Positions 1-7,650 are shown, numbered from the stretch's first letter. The stretch: DNA of 12,647 nucleotides from Phocaeicola plebeius (GCA_004558305.1 SFDG01000064.1:1-12647); one strand, 5' to 3'. Notes: a model not told the origin generated them from the letters alone. Numbers and translations: made by a program.

Positions 1-1282
1 TTGAAGGTAGCGAGAGATTTGTTGACAGATGATGGTGTTATCTTTATTTCTATTGATGATAAAGAAGAATGCAATATAAAGAAAATATGTGATGAAATTT
101 TTGGTAATGCAAATTTTATAGCCATGCTTCCTACTATAATGAACCTTAAAGGTAATCAAGATGAATATGCTTTTGCAGGGACACATGAATATACTTGTGT
201 CTACACAAAAAATAGAGAATCTAAGACATTTGGCTATTTTGATATAGATGAAACAGATGACGAATTCTTGTCTTGGGATTGTGATGATATTGGTTATTAT
301 AAGAAAGGAGCAAATCTTAAATCAACAGGTGTTAATGCTCCAAAAGAAAAAAGGCCAAATTTATTTTTCCCAATATATGTTCATGGAAATTCGCTTTTTC
401 TTGATTATATAGAAGGAGCAACTGAAATTTTTCCTGTTACAGAAGGGAAAGATATGTCTTGGAGGTGGAGCAAAGAAAAATTTTGTAATGAGAAAAATAA
501 TGTGATTATTTCTAATGAGAATGGTAGAATTGCATTGTATAAGAAGCAACGGCCTATGTTAGGAGATTTGCCTACCAAGAAGCCTAAATCATTGTTCTAC
601 AAACCTGAATATAGTAGTGGAAATGGTACATCCCAGATTAAATCCCTGTTTGGAGATAAAATTTTTAGTAATCCTAAACCATATGACTTGATAAAAGATT
701 TTATTAAGGTTGGAACAGATACTGATGCAGTCATCCTCGACTTCTTCTCCGGCTCCGCCACCACCGCCCACGCCGTCATGAAGCTCAATGCCGAAGACGG
801 AGGCAACCGCAAGTTCATTATGGTGCAGCTGTGCCGGAAAGAAAATCAAAGAAGAAGCTGGGCTGCAAGCCCAGCACTTGGACATTGGCTTCCGGGTACT
901 GAAACTCGACTCGTCGAATATGGAGGATGTCTATTATACCCCGCAGGAGTTCACTCCTAAGCTGCTGTTTCAGGAAAACGTGAAGGCGGATCGCAGCAAC
1001 GAAGACCTGCTTTTCCAGGTGATGCTCAGTCTCGGCATCGAACTGTCTTCCAAGATAGAAACCCAACAGATAGCTGGGAAGACGGTCCACCTGGTGGATG
1101 AAAACTACTTGGCAGCTTGCTTCGACAGCGATGTGAACGAGACCGTCATCACCGAGATAGCCCAGCTACAGCCCGTCTATTTCGTGATGCGTGACGCTTC
1201 GGCAGCTACCGACAATGTGATAGACAATTTCGAACAATTGTTCCGTCACTATTCACCCGATACGAATTGTCGAATCATTTAA
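1..1282 (+). pseudogene. mod: Type III restriction-modification DNA methyltransferase (Mod), 5' cut by window edge, internal deletion/frameshift
   Basis: Mod subunits recognise an asymmetric site, methylate adenine and guide the Res subunit. The first codon shown (TTG) is an internal Leu, because the catalytic DPPY region lies before the window. The segment LLTDDGVIFISIDD (residues 7-20) is typical of Mod. Residues of about 35-235 would be the target-recognition region, and motif I for S-adenosylmethionine binding is DFFSGSATT (247-255). After IMVQL the frame is wrong. Frame 1 runs 42 unrelated codons to a stop at 958-960, while the true C-terminal part (AGKKIKEEAG to CRII) is read in frame 2 from 833 to the TAA at 1280-1282. 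From memory of relatives, roughly 25-30 residues (VQLPEK... to ...RRAGKK) are missing, so this is a deletion of length 3n+2 and not a single-base slip. The gene is very AT-rich up to about 728 and GC-rich after it. It is probably non-functional unless the contig is wrong here. Confidence 0.88.
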
Positions 1283-1337
1283 CACAGTAACTCTAAAAAT
1301 AAATTGAAAAACAGAACATAATATGAAATGAAATTGT

Positions 1338-1345
1338 TATTTTTG
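1338..1345 (+). promoter_or_regulatory. Bacteroides-type -7 box upstream of the MNT/HEPN pair
   Basis: TATTTTTG matches the Bacteroides -7 consensus TAnnTTTG exactly and lies 24 bp before the nucleotidyltransferase start. No TTTG or TTG is seen 19-21 bp upstream, so the promoter rests on one box in AT-rich DNA. If real, the toxin-antitoxin pair can be transcribed independently of mod. Confidence 0.4.
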
Positions 1346-1369
1346 CATAGAATCATATAGTTTGTAGTT

Positions 1370-1678
1370 ATGAACAGTGTGACAAAAGACACCATTATAC
1401 CAGCCATTCAGCACTATTTTGCTACTCAGCCTATTAGTAAGGCGTGGTTGTTTGGGTCGTATTCCCGTGGGGAAGAAACGGCGGACAGTGATGTGGATAT
1501 ATTAGTTTCTTTTGACAAAGACGCTAAAGTCAGTTTATTCAAATACGCTGATATGATTTGCCAGCTGGAGGCTTTGCTTCACCAAAGAGTGGATTTGGTG
1601 GAGGAAGGAACTTTGCTGCCTTTTGCACAACAGACTGCAAACTATGATAAAGTCTTGATTTATGAGAGAGGAAGTTAA
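1370..1678 (+). CDS. mntA: MntA-like minimal nucleotidyltransferase (antitoxin of HEPN/MNT pair)
   Basis: The 102-residue protein has the complete nucleotidyltransferase signature GSX10DXD: G29-S30, then ten residues, then D41 and D43. A likely third metal-binding acidic residue is D75 (RVDLV). In characterised HEPN/MNT pairs such as HepT/MntA of Shewanella, MntA transfers AMP onto a tyrosine next to the HEPN active site and so silences the RNase toxin. The size is normal for a stand-alone MNT protein. ATG at 1370 gives the full N-terminal helix. The last 17 bp overlap the next gene, the usual tight coupling of such pairs. It sits between mod and res of a type III R-M locus but is more AT-rich than res. 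Function is assigned from the motif and the partner; AMP transfer is inferred. Confidence 0.88.
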   Translation: MNSVTKDTIIPAIQHYFATQPISKAWLFGSYSRGEETADSDVDILVSFDKDAKVSLFKYADMICQLEALLHQRVDLVEEGTLLPFAQQTANYDKVLIYERGS

Positions 1679-2006
1679 GGATAGGGGACGCCTGGAACAC
1701 ATGCTGACCGCTATTGGCAATGTGGAAGAATTTACACAAGGTATTACCGAAGATGAATTTTTGAAGAGTAAAATCTTGTTTTTTGCGGTTGTCAAGAATA
1801 TTGAGATTGTTGGTGAAGCGACCTATATGCTGACCCATAAGTTCAAAAGAACCCATCCTTCTATTCCCTGGTTAGTGATTGAAAAGATGCGTCATGTATT
1901 AGTACATGGGTATTATACAATTTTACCTGGAAAAGTGTGGAAAACTGTTCAGGAAGATTTACCGATACTGAAACAGCAGATTGAATTATTGTTGACAGAA
2001 GAATAA
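1662..2006 (+). CDS. hepT: HepT-like HEPN-domain RNase toxin (DUF86 family)
   Basis: The 114-residue, mostly helical protein carries the HEPN active-site motif RX4H as R77-HVLV-H82, followed by G83 and Y84. That gives the RX4HXY form found in HepT toxins, where the tyrosine (here Y84) is the residue that MntA modifies with AMP. HEPN proteins of this family act as dimeric metal-independent RNases, and free toxin stops growth by cutting RNA. The catalytic Arg and His are both present, so the toxin looks intact. Its ATG lies inside the end of the nucleotidyltransferase gene (17-bp overlap), which suggests translational coupling with the antitoxin made first. The res gene follows after a 58-bp gap. 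A role in phage defence is inferred from the setting inside an R-M locus. Confidence 0.87.
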   Translation: MREEVKDRGRLEHMLTAIGNVEEFTQGITEDEFLKSKILFFAVVKNIEIVGEATYMLTHKFKRTHPSIPWLVIEKMRHVLVHGYYTILPGKVWKTVQEDLPILKQQIELLLTEE

Positions 2007-2028
2007 TCAAGACCATCTATGGATAGCG

Positions 2029-2071
2029 ATTTCATTTCGTATATGTGCAAGACGACTTATACGAATGAAAT
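2029..2071 (+). promoter_or_regulatory. Inverted repeat / RNA stem-loop enclosing the res start codon
   Basis: Left arm 2029-2043 and right arm 2058-2071 form 14 Watson-Crick pairs with a single bulged T at 2037 and a 14-nt loop. The res start codon ATG (2065-2067) is fully paired with CAT at 2033-2035. In the transcript this could hide the start codon and limit translation of res; as DNA it could be an operator. The stem begins 23 nt after the hepT stop codon. Confidence 0.6.
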
Positions 2072-5000
2072 TCAAGTTTAAAATCCAACAGTACCAGACG
2101 GATGCCGTAGAAAATACGGTAGCTGTCTTCCGAGGTCAGCCCTCGCATACGATGGCTGCCTACCGCCGTGATTTGGGAACCAAGCAGCAACTGCAATACC
2201 ATTATGAGGAAGAGGAAACGGGCTACCGGAACCATTGCATCGAAGTGGACGACAAAGCCCTGCTGCAGAATATCCAGTCCATACAGCACCTGTACGACAT
2301 CACCCCCTCGAAGATGTTGGTGAAAGGACTGGGAGCCGTGAACCTCGACATCGAGATGGAGACGGGGACGGGAAAGACCTACGTCTATATCAAGACCATG
2401 TTCGAACTGCACAAGCAGTACGGCTGGAGCAAGTTCATCGTCGTGGTACCCAGCATCGCCATTCGAGAAGGGGTCGCCAAGAGCTTTACCATGCTGGAAG
2501 ACCACTTCATGGAACACTACGGACGGAAGGCCCGGTGGTTCATCTACAACAGCAGCAACCTGCAGCAGCTCGACAGCTTCTCTGCCGACTCCGGACTTAG
2601 TGTGATGATTATCAACACACAGGCGTTTGCTGCCTCGATGAAAGAAGGAGGGCGCAGCAAAGAGAGCCGCATCATCTACTCCCGACGCGATGAGTTCGGC
2701 AGCCGACGTCCCATCGACGTGATTGCCGCCAATCATCCCATCGTCATCATGGACGAGCCGCAGAAGATGGAGGGAACGGCTACCCAGACGGGCATCCGGC
2801 AGTTTCATCCGCTCTTTGTGCTCAACTACTCGGCCACGCACAAGACCACCCATAATACCATCTATGCACTGGACGCACTGGATGCCTACCGGCAGAAGTT
2901 AGTGAAGCGCATCCACGTGAAGGGCTTCGAAGTGAAGAACCTGCGGGGCACGAACGGCTACCTTTACTTGGACGGCATCGTGCTTTCGCCCAAGCATCCG
3001 CCGATGGCCCGCATCGAAATAGAGGTGCAGACGGCGGCAGGCAGCATCGTCCGTAAGCGCAAGACCTTCGGGGTGGGCGACAGCCTGCGTGCAGCATCCG
3101 GCCTGGCAGAATATGAAGGCTTCACGGTGTCGGAAGTGAATGTGAACGGCTATGTGACCTTCCTCAATGGAGTGACCATCCGCCGGGGCGAGGTGATTGG
3201 CGACACCAACGAGCTGACAATGCAGCGGGTGCAGATACGCGAGACCATCCTGTCGCACTTCGAAAAGGAACGTCAGCTGTTCAAGCGGGGCATCAAGTGC
3301 CTGTCGCTGTTCTTTATCGACGAGGTGGCGAAGTACAAGCGGTACGATGCGGAGGGCAACGAGGTGAAGGGAGTGTTCCAGCAGATCTTTGAGGAGGAGT
3401 ATGCCCGGTTGGTGAGCGAGGAGTTGAACCTGTGGGAGGAGGCGTACAACGAATACCTCCGCCGCTTCCAGCCGCAGGAGGTGCATCGCGGCTATTTCTC
3501 CATCGACAAGAAGACCCATCGGATCATCGACGGCAAGGTGGAGAAGAAGACGGGACTGTCCGACGACATCTCTGCCTACGAACTCATCCTGAAAAACAAG
3601 GAGCGGCTGCTGAGTCTGGAGGAACCGACACGCTTCATCTTCTCACATTCGGCCCTGCGCGAGGGCTGGGACAATCCGAACGTATTCCAGATCTGTACGC
3701 TCCGCCACAGCAACTCTACCACTGCCAAGCGACAGGAGGTGGGGCGCGGACTGCGCCTGTGTGTGGATAAGTACGGTGTACGGATGGATGCGGAGCTGCT
3801 GGGCGAGGAAGTGCACGAGGTGAACAAGCTGACGGTGATTGCCAACGAGAGCTATGCCGACTTCACGCAGGCCTTGCAGCGGGAGACGCGTGAGGTATTG
3901 CGGGAGCGGAGCGTCCAGGCGACGGTGGGCTATTTCACCGGCAAGCAGTTCAAGAGGGGAGAGGAGGTCTATACGCTCAGCGAGTCGGAGGCCAGCCGCA
4001 TCGTCATCTACTTGGAGGACAACGGCTATGTGGACGACCGCAGGCAGCTGACACCTGCCTATCGGGAGGCGGTAGCGGCAGGCACGGTGGATCCGCTGCC
4101 GCAGCCGCTGCAGCCGATAGCGGAAGGTGTCACCCGGCTGATACAGTCCATCTTCGATCCGAAGGCATTGGACGATATGGTGGTGGAGGAGAAGACCGTT
4201 ACCCCAGACAACCGGCTGAACCAGAACTTCGACAAGGAGGAGTTTCAGGCATTGTGGAAAGAGATCAACCACCAGTATGTCTATCAGGTGAGTTACGACA
4301 GCGACGAGCTGATCGGAAAGGCGGTCCTGCACATCAACCGGGATCTGCAGGTGAAACAGCTGCGCTACGTGATGGTGGAGGGAACGCAGGATGAAAGCCG
4401 GGTGACGGAGTTCGGCGACACCCGCTCGCAGTCGCGCCGGCTGACGGACGTATGTACTTCGACGGTCCGGTATGACCTGGTCGGTGAGGTGGCGAAAGAG
4501 GCCCACCTCACGCGCCGCACGGTGGTGAGGATTTTGCAGGGCATCCAGGAGAGCCAGCTCTGCCTGTTCAAGAACAATCCGGAGGAGTTTATCCGCAAGG
4601 TGGTCTGTATCATCCGGGAACAGAAGGCCACAATGGTGGTGGAGGCCATCCGGTACAGCCTGACCGATGGCAAGTACGACAGCGACATCTTCACCGTCAG
4701 GAGCAGGGAGGACTTTGACCGGGCGTACGCAGCGAAAAAGCACATCACCGACTATGTGTTCAGCGACAGCCAGGGGGAACGCCGGTTTGCCCACGACCTG
4801 GACGAAGCTGAAGAAGTGGTGGTCTATGCGAAGCTGCCTCGCACGTTCCAGATACCGACTCCCGTGGGCAACTATGCGCCCGACTGGGCCATCGCGATGA
4901 AGAGGGACGATGTCAGGCACATCTTCTTCATCGCCGAGACCAAAGGCTCCCTGTCGTCGATGGACTTGACCCGCATCGAGCAGACGAAGATCGACTGTGC

Positions 5001-5106
5001 GAAGAAACTGTTCAACTCCCTTTCGACTGCGAAGGTGAGGTATCATCAGGTCACGGCCTATCAGGACCTGATAGATGCGATGAATGGGGCAGCCCTCACC
5101 CCTTGA
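2065..5106 (+). CDS. res: Type III restriction enzyme, Res subunit (SF2 helicase + PD-(D/E)XK nuclease)
   Basis: Res is the ATP-driven translocase and nuclease of type III R-M systems. It works only in complex with Mod and cuts DNA beside unmodified sites. The 1013-residue protein keeps the motor motifs: Walker A ETGTGKT (99-105), DEPQ box (230-233), NYSATH (254-259), REGWDNPN region ending at N539, and the arginine-finger motif QEVGRGLRL (557-565). A C-terminal nuclease site is visible as PD (939-940) followed by ETK (958-960). No stop or frameshift is seen and the length is normal for the Bacteroidales family. The start MKFKFKIQQYQ is the usual family N-terminus; the ATG at 2043 is out of frame. 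Its 3' end overlaps the end of mlaF by 11 bp. With mod broken, Res probably has no working partner here. Confidence 0.95.
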   Translation: MKFKFKIQQYQTDAVENTVAVFRGQPSHTMAAYRRDLGTKQQLQYHYEEEETGYRNHCIEVDDKALLQNIQSIQHLYDITPSKMLVKGLGAVNLDIEMETGTGKTYVYIKTMFELHKQYGWSKFIVVVPSIAIREGVAKSFTMLEDHFMEHYGRKARWFIYNSSNLQQLDSFSADSGLSVMIINTQAFAASMKEGGRSKESRIIYSRRDEFGSRRPIDVIAANHPIVIMDEPQKMEGTATQTGIRQFHPLFVLNYSATHKTTHNTIYALDALDAYRQKLVKRIHVKGFEVKNLRGTNGYLYLDGIVLSPKHPPMARIEIEVQTAAGSIVRKRKTFGVGDSLRAASGLAEYEGFTVSEVNVNGYVTFLNGVTIRRGEVIGDTNELTMQRVQIRETILSHFEKERQLFKRGIKCLSLFFIDEVAKYKRYDAEGNEVKGVFQQIFEEEYARLVSEELNLWEEAYNEYLRRFQPQEVHRGYFSIDKKTHRIIDGKVEKKTGLSDDISAYELILKNKERLLSLEEPTRFIFSHSALREGWDNPNVFQICTLRHSNSTTAKRQEVGRGLRLCVDKYGVRMDAELLGEEVHEVNKLTVIANESYADFTQALQRETREVLRERSVQATVGYFTGKQFKRGEEVYTLSESEASRIVIYLEDNGYVDDRRQLTPAYREAVAAGTVDPLPQPLQPIAEGVTRLIQSIFDPKALDDMVVEEKTVTPDNRLNQNFDKEEFQALWKEINHQYVYQVSYDSDELIGKAVLHINRDLQVKQLRYVMVEGTQDESRVTEFGDTRSQSRRLTDVCTSTVRYDLVGEVAKEAHLTRRTVVRILQGIQESQLCLFKNNPEEFIRKVVCIIREQKATMVVEAIRYSLTDGKYDSDIFTVRSREDFDRAYAAKKHITDYVFSDSQGERRFAHDLDEAEEVVVYAKLPRTFQIPTPVGNYAPDWAIAMKRDDVRHIFFIAETKGSLSSMDLTRIEQTKIDCAKKLFNSLSTAKVRYHQVTAYQDLIDAMNGAALTP

Positions 5107-5860
5107 CTTCCCGCTCCTTCTTCACCTCCTTCAGCAGGTCGGAAGCGAAGATGAAGTCGCTGAGCCGCTGGTTGGTGGAGCTGAACACATCGTTCTTGGT
5201 GCCTTCCCATTCCTTGTTCCCCTGGTAGATGAACAGGATGCTGTCGCCGATGCCGAGCACGGAGTTCATGTCGTGCGTGTTGATGACCGTCGTCATGTTG
5301 TACTCGGTGGTGATGTCGTGAATCAGTTCGTCAATCACCAAGGAAGTCTTGGGGTCCAGTCCTGAGTTCGGCTCGTCGCAGAACAGGTACCTGGGCTGCA
5401 AGACAATGGCACGGGCGATGGCCACACGTTTCTGCATACCGCCACTGATCTCTCCCGGATACTTGTTCTGCGCGTCGCCCAGGTTGACACGTTCCAGGCA
5501 GAACTGTGCCCGCTCGATGCGCTCGCGGTTAGACATATTGGAAAACATGTCGAGGGGGAACATCACGTTCTCGAGTACGGTCAGCGAGTCGAACAGCGCG
5601 GCACTCTGGAAAATCATGCCCATTTCGCGCCGGAGGGCGTGCTTTTCCTTCTTTCCCATCGTCAGGAGGTTGCGGTTGTCGTAGAGCACTTCCCCTTCTT
5701 CGGGGGTCAGCAGTCCGACCAGGCACTTCATCAGTACGGTCTTTCCCGAGCCGCTCTGGCCGATAATCAGGTTGGTCTTTCCGTCCTCGAACGTATGGTT
5801 GATGTCGTTCAGTACGGTGCGTCCTTCAAAGGACTTATGGAGAGAGTGAATCTGTATCAT
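5096..5860 (-). CDS. mlaF: MlaF-like ABC transporter ATP-binding protein (outer-membrane lipid transport)
   Basis: This 254-residue protein is a complete ABC ATPase: Walker A GQSGSGKT (34-41), Q-loop Q85, signature ISGGM (138-142), Walker B YLFCDEP (158-164) and switch His196 in THDMNSV, a form typical of MlaF. In the Mla system MlaF powers the MlaE permease, which with an MCE protein (MlaD) moves phospholipid between the inner and outer membranes. Its ATG overlaps the mlaE stop codon as ATGA (5857-5860), so the two are translationally coupled. No MCE gene lies in the window, so MlaD must be encoded elsewhere. The gene ends 11 bp inside the 3' end of res on the opposite strand, with no room for a separate terminator. 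The direction of lipid flow cannot be read from the sequence. Confidence 0.9.
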   Translation of the reverse strand: MIQIHSLHKSFEGRTVLNDINHTFEDGKTNLIIGQSGSGKTVLMKCLVGLLTPEEGEVLYDNRNLLTMGKKEKHALRREMGMIFQSAALFDSLTVLENVMFPLDMFSNMSNRERIERAQFCLERVNLGDAQNKYPGEISGGMQKRVAIARAIVLQPRYLFCDEPNSGLDPKTSLVIDELIHDITTEYNMTTVINTHDMNSVLGIGDSILFIYQGNKEWEGTKNDVFSSTNQRLSDFIFASDLLKEVKKEREVKG

Positions 5861-6600
5861 CCCATTAATAATTGAGTGAGTATTAAGTCAGAAAACAAAA
5901 TCAGTACGCTGCTGCTGACCACCGAGTCCGTACTGGCCTTGCCGACGGCGATGGAGCCGCCCTCGACCGTATAGCCGAAATAGGCCGACACGCTGGCGAT
6001 GATGAAGGCAAAGAACAGCGACTTGATGAAGCCGCACCAGATGTACCATTCCACGAAGCTGTACTGCAGGCCGAATTCCAGGTCGCTGGCGGTCATGATG
6101 CCGCCGAACCAGGCCGTACAGAAGGCACCGAAGATGCCGGCCCCGATGCTGAAGGTGACCAGCAGCGGAATCATGGTCATCAGGCCCAGAATCTTGGGCA
6201 GGATGAGATAGGCCGCCGAGTTCACGCCCATGATGTCGAGGGCGTCAATCTGCTGCGTCACCCGCATGGTGCCGATTTCCGAAGCAATGTTCGACCCGAC
6301 CTTGCCGGCCAGAATCAGACACATGATGGAGGAGGAGAACTCCAGCAGCAGGATTTCGCGGGTGGTATAGCCGACTACCATGCGGGGCATCCACGGGCTC
6401 TGGATATTCAGCTTGATCTGGATGCAGATAACGGCACCTATGAAGAAGGAAATCAGCAGGACGATACCGATGGAATCGTACCCCAGCTTGACCATTTCGT
6501 TGACATACTGCTTGAAGTACATGCGTATGCGTTCCGGACGGGAAAAGACTTTTCCCATCAGCAGCAGGTACTTGCCAAAGGTGGTTATAGGTGTAATCAT
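5857..6600 (-). CDS. mlaE: MlaE-like ABC transporter permease (outer-membrane lipid transport)
   Basis: This 247-residue inner-membrane protein has hydrophobic stretches at about residues 44-62, 83-98, 131-165, 187-210 and 226-246, fitting the MlaE fold. The family's hallmark segment, LAGKVGSNIASEIGTMRV, runs over residues 97-114 and is followed by QQIDAL; it lies on the face that contacts the ATPase. A second conserved stretch, GKASTDSVV (220-228), is also present. It pairs with the downstream mlaF, overlapping by 4 bp. ATG at 6600 gives the usual short amphipathic N-terminus. A -7 box at 6627-6634 on the same strand would leave a leader of only about 20 nt. Confidence 0.92.
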   Translation of the reverse strand: MITPITTFGKYLLLMGKVFSRPERIRMYFKQYVNEMVKLGYDSIGIVLLISFFIGAVICIQIKLNIQSPWMPRMVVGYTTREILLLEFSSSIMCLILAGKVGSNIASEIGTMRVTQQIDALDIMGVNSAAYLILPKILGLMTMIPLLVTFSIGAGIFGAFCTAWFGGIMTASDLEFGLQYSFVEWYIWCGFIKSLFFAFIIASVSAYFGYTVEGGSIAVGKASTDSVVSSSVLILFSDLILTQLLMG

Positions 6601-6626
6601 ACGTTTGCTTTTATGGTTTGGTGCTG

Positions 6627-6634
6627 CAAAAGTA
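6627..6634 (-). promoter_or_regulatory. -7 box for mlaE-mlaF
   Basis: Read on the - strand this is TACTTTTG, an exact match to TAnnTTTG. It lies 26 bp upstream of the mlaE ATG. No clear -33 TTTG is seen at 19-21 bp spacing; the upstream sequence is simply AT-rich. Confidence 0.55.
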
Positions 6635-6709
6635 GTGCTTTTTTAGGTAATCTATAATAAAAGGTGGAATGAAAATGACAGGAATCACCATAGAACCCAA
6701 GATTTTTAC

Positions 6710-6717
6710 TACTTTTG
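6710..6717 (+). promoter_or_regulatory. -7 box for lptB
   Basis: TACTTTTG on the + strand matches TAnnTTTG exactly and is the same octamer as the mlaE -7 box, in the opposite direction 75 bp away. No good -33 element is visible. A start just after it would give lptB a leader of about 110 nt. Confidence 0.5.
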
Positions 6718-6730
6718 CACCGCAAATCCG

Positions 6731-6785
6731 GCAACTTCCGGGAAAAGGGTGCGGAATTTCCGTGTCCTCCGGACGGAACGGTTGC
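6731..6785 (+). promoter_or_regulatory. Potential three-way-junction RNA structure in the lptB leader
   Basis: Three helices abut: closing stem GCAAC (6731-6735) with GTTGC (6781-6785), hairpin TTCCG (6736-6740) with CGGAA (6752-6756), and hairpin TTCCGT (6758-6763) with ACGGAA (6773-6778). The repeated TTCCG/CGGAA pieces also allow alternative pairing, so the element could switch folds. The stems are short (5-6 bp) and could arise by chance in GC-rich DNA. No known riboswitch is recognised. Confidence 0.3.
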
Positions 6786-6831
6786 GGGGCAGCAAGGAAA
6801 GGTCTAATCAGATTCATACTTATTAATCTAT

Positions 6832-7635
6832 ATGGCAGAACAAGAAAAGGAGCAGGGAGGCGCACCCGCCAGCACGGGAACCGCCGGAGAGAAAATGGTG
6901 TTGCGCACGGAGAACCTGGTGAAGAAGTATGGCAAGCGGACGGTGGTCAGTCATGTCTCGTTCGATGTGAAGCAGGGCGAGATTGTCGGTCTGCTGGGCC
7001 CCAACGGTGCCGGAAAGACTACCTCTTTCTATATGACGACGGGACTGATTGTGCCGAACGAGGGACATATCTACTTGAATGACCTCGATATCACCGGCTA
7101 TCCTGTCTACAAACGGGCCCAGAACGGCATCGGCTATTTGGCCCAGGAGGCGTCGGTGTTCCGGAAAATGAGCGTTGAGGACAACATTGCTTCCGTACTG
7201 GAGCTGACGGACAAGAGTCCGGAATACCAGAAGGAGAAACTGGAGAGCCTGATTGCCGAGTTCCGTCTGCAGAAGGTGCGCAAGAACCTGGGCGACCAGC
7301 TTTCGGGAGGAGAGCGGCGGCGTACGGAAATTGCCCGTTGCCTGGCCATCGACCCCAAGTTCATCATGCTGGACGAGCCGTTTGCGGGTGTCGACCCGAT
7401 TGCGGTGGAGGACATCCAGCACATCGTGTGGAAGCTGAAGGACAAGAATATCGGCATTCTCATCACGGACCATAACGCCTTGGAAACGCTGCGGCTGACC
7501 GACAGGGCCTACCTGCTGTTTGAAGGGAAAATCCTCTTCCAGGGCACTCCGGAGGAATTGGCCGAGAATCCCGTGGTGCGCGAGAAGTATCTTGGAACGA
7601 ACTTCGTATTGCGCCGCAAGGAATTTCAATTGTAA
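6832..7635 (+). CDS. lptB: LptB, ATPase of the lipopolysaccharide export complex
   Basis: LptB drives LptFG to extract lipopolysaccharide from the inner membrane and push it through the Lpt bridge to the outer membrane. The 267-residue protein has Walker A GPNGAGKT (56-63), Q-loop Q105, signature LSGGE (157-161), Walker B FIMLDEP (177-183) and switch His214 in ITDHN. The stretches GYLAQEASVFRKM and LSGGERRRTEIARCLA are typical of LptB rather than other ABC ATPases. It is about 20 residues longer at the N-terminus than E. coli LptB. That Gly/Ala/Glu-rich segment may be a real tail, or translation may begin at M22 (6895), which has GGAGA nearby. I prefer 6832 because it follows an AT-rich leader typical of this phylum. 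It stands alone, as lptFG, lptA and lptC are absent. Confidence 0.93.
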   Translation: MAEQEKEQGGAPASTGTAGEKMVLRTENLVKKYGKRTVVSHVSFDVKQGEIVGLLGPNGAGKTTSFYMTTGLIVPNEGHIYLNDLDITGYPVYKRAQNGIGYLAQEASVFRKMSVEDNIASVLELTDKSPEYQKEKLESLIAEFRLQKVRKNLGDQLSGGERRRTEIARCLAIDPKFIMLDEPFAGVDPIAVEDIQHIVWKLKDKNIGILITDHNALETLRLTDRAYLLFEGKILFQGTPEELAENPVVREKYLGTNFVLRRKEFQL

Positions 7636-7650
7636 ATTTTTGCCTCTCCG

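Noticed and set aside
788..832. ATG at 788 as a genuine start for the C-terminal part of Mod
   Set aside because: Residues before A(833) are an out-of-frame reading of conserved Mod sequence; the frame is a product of the deletion, not a separate gene.
2032..2853. 273-codon open frame antisense to the start of res
   Set aside because: It lies opposite the conserved Walker A region of Res and has no recognisable family.
3643..5046. 467-codon open frame antisense to the 3' half of res
   Set aside because: It is opposite well-conserved helicase and nuclease motifs, has no recognisable domain, and long antisense frames are expected from GC-rich codon use in res.
6669..7082. 137-codon + strand frame covering the lptB leader and start
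   Set aside because: Most of it is an out-of-frame reading of lptB; the leader part shows no known protein similarity.
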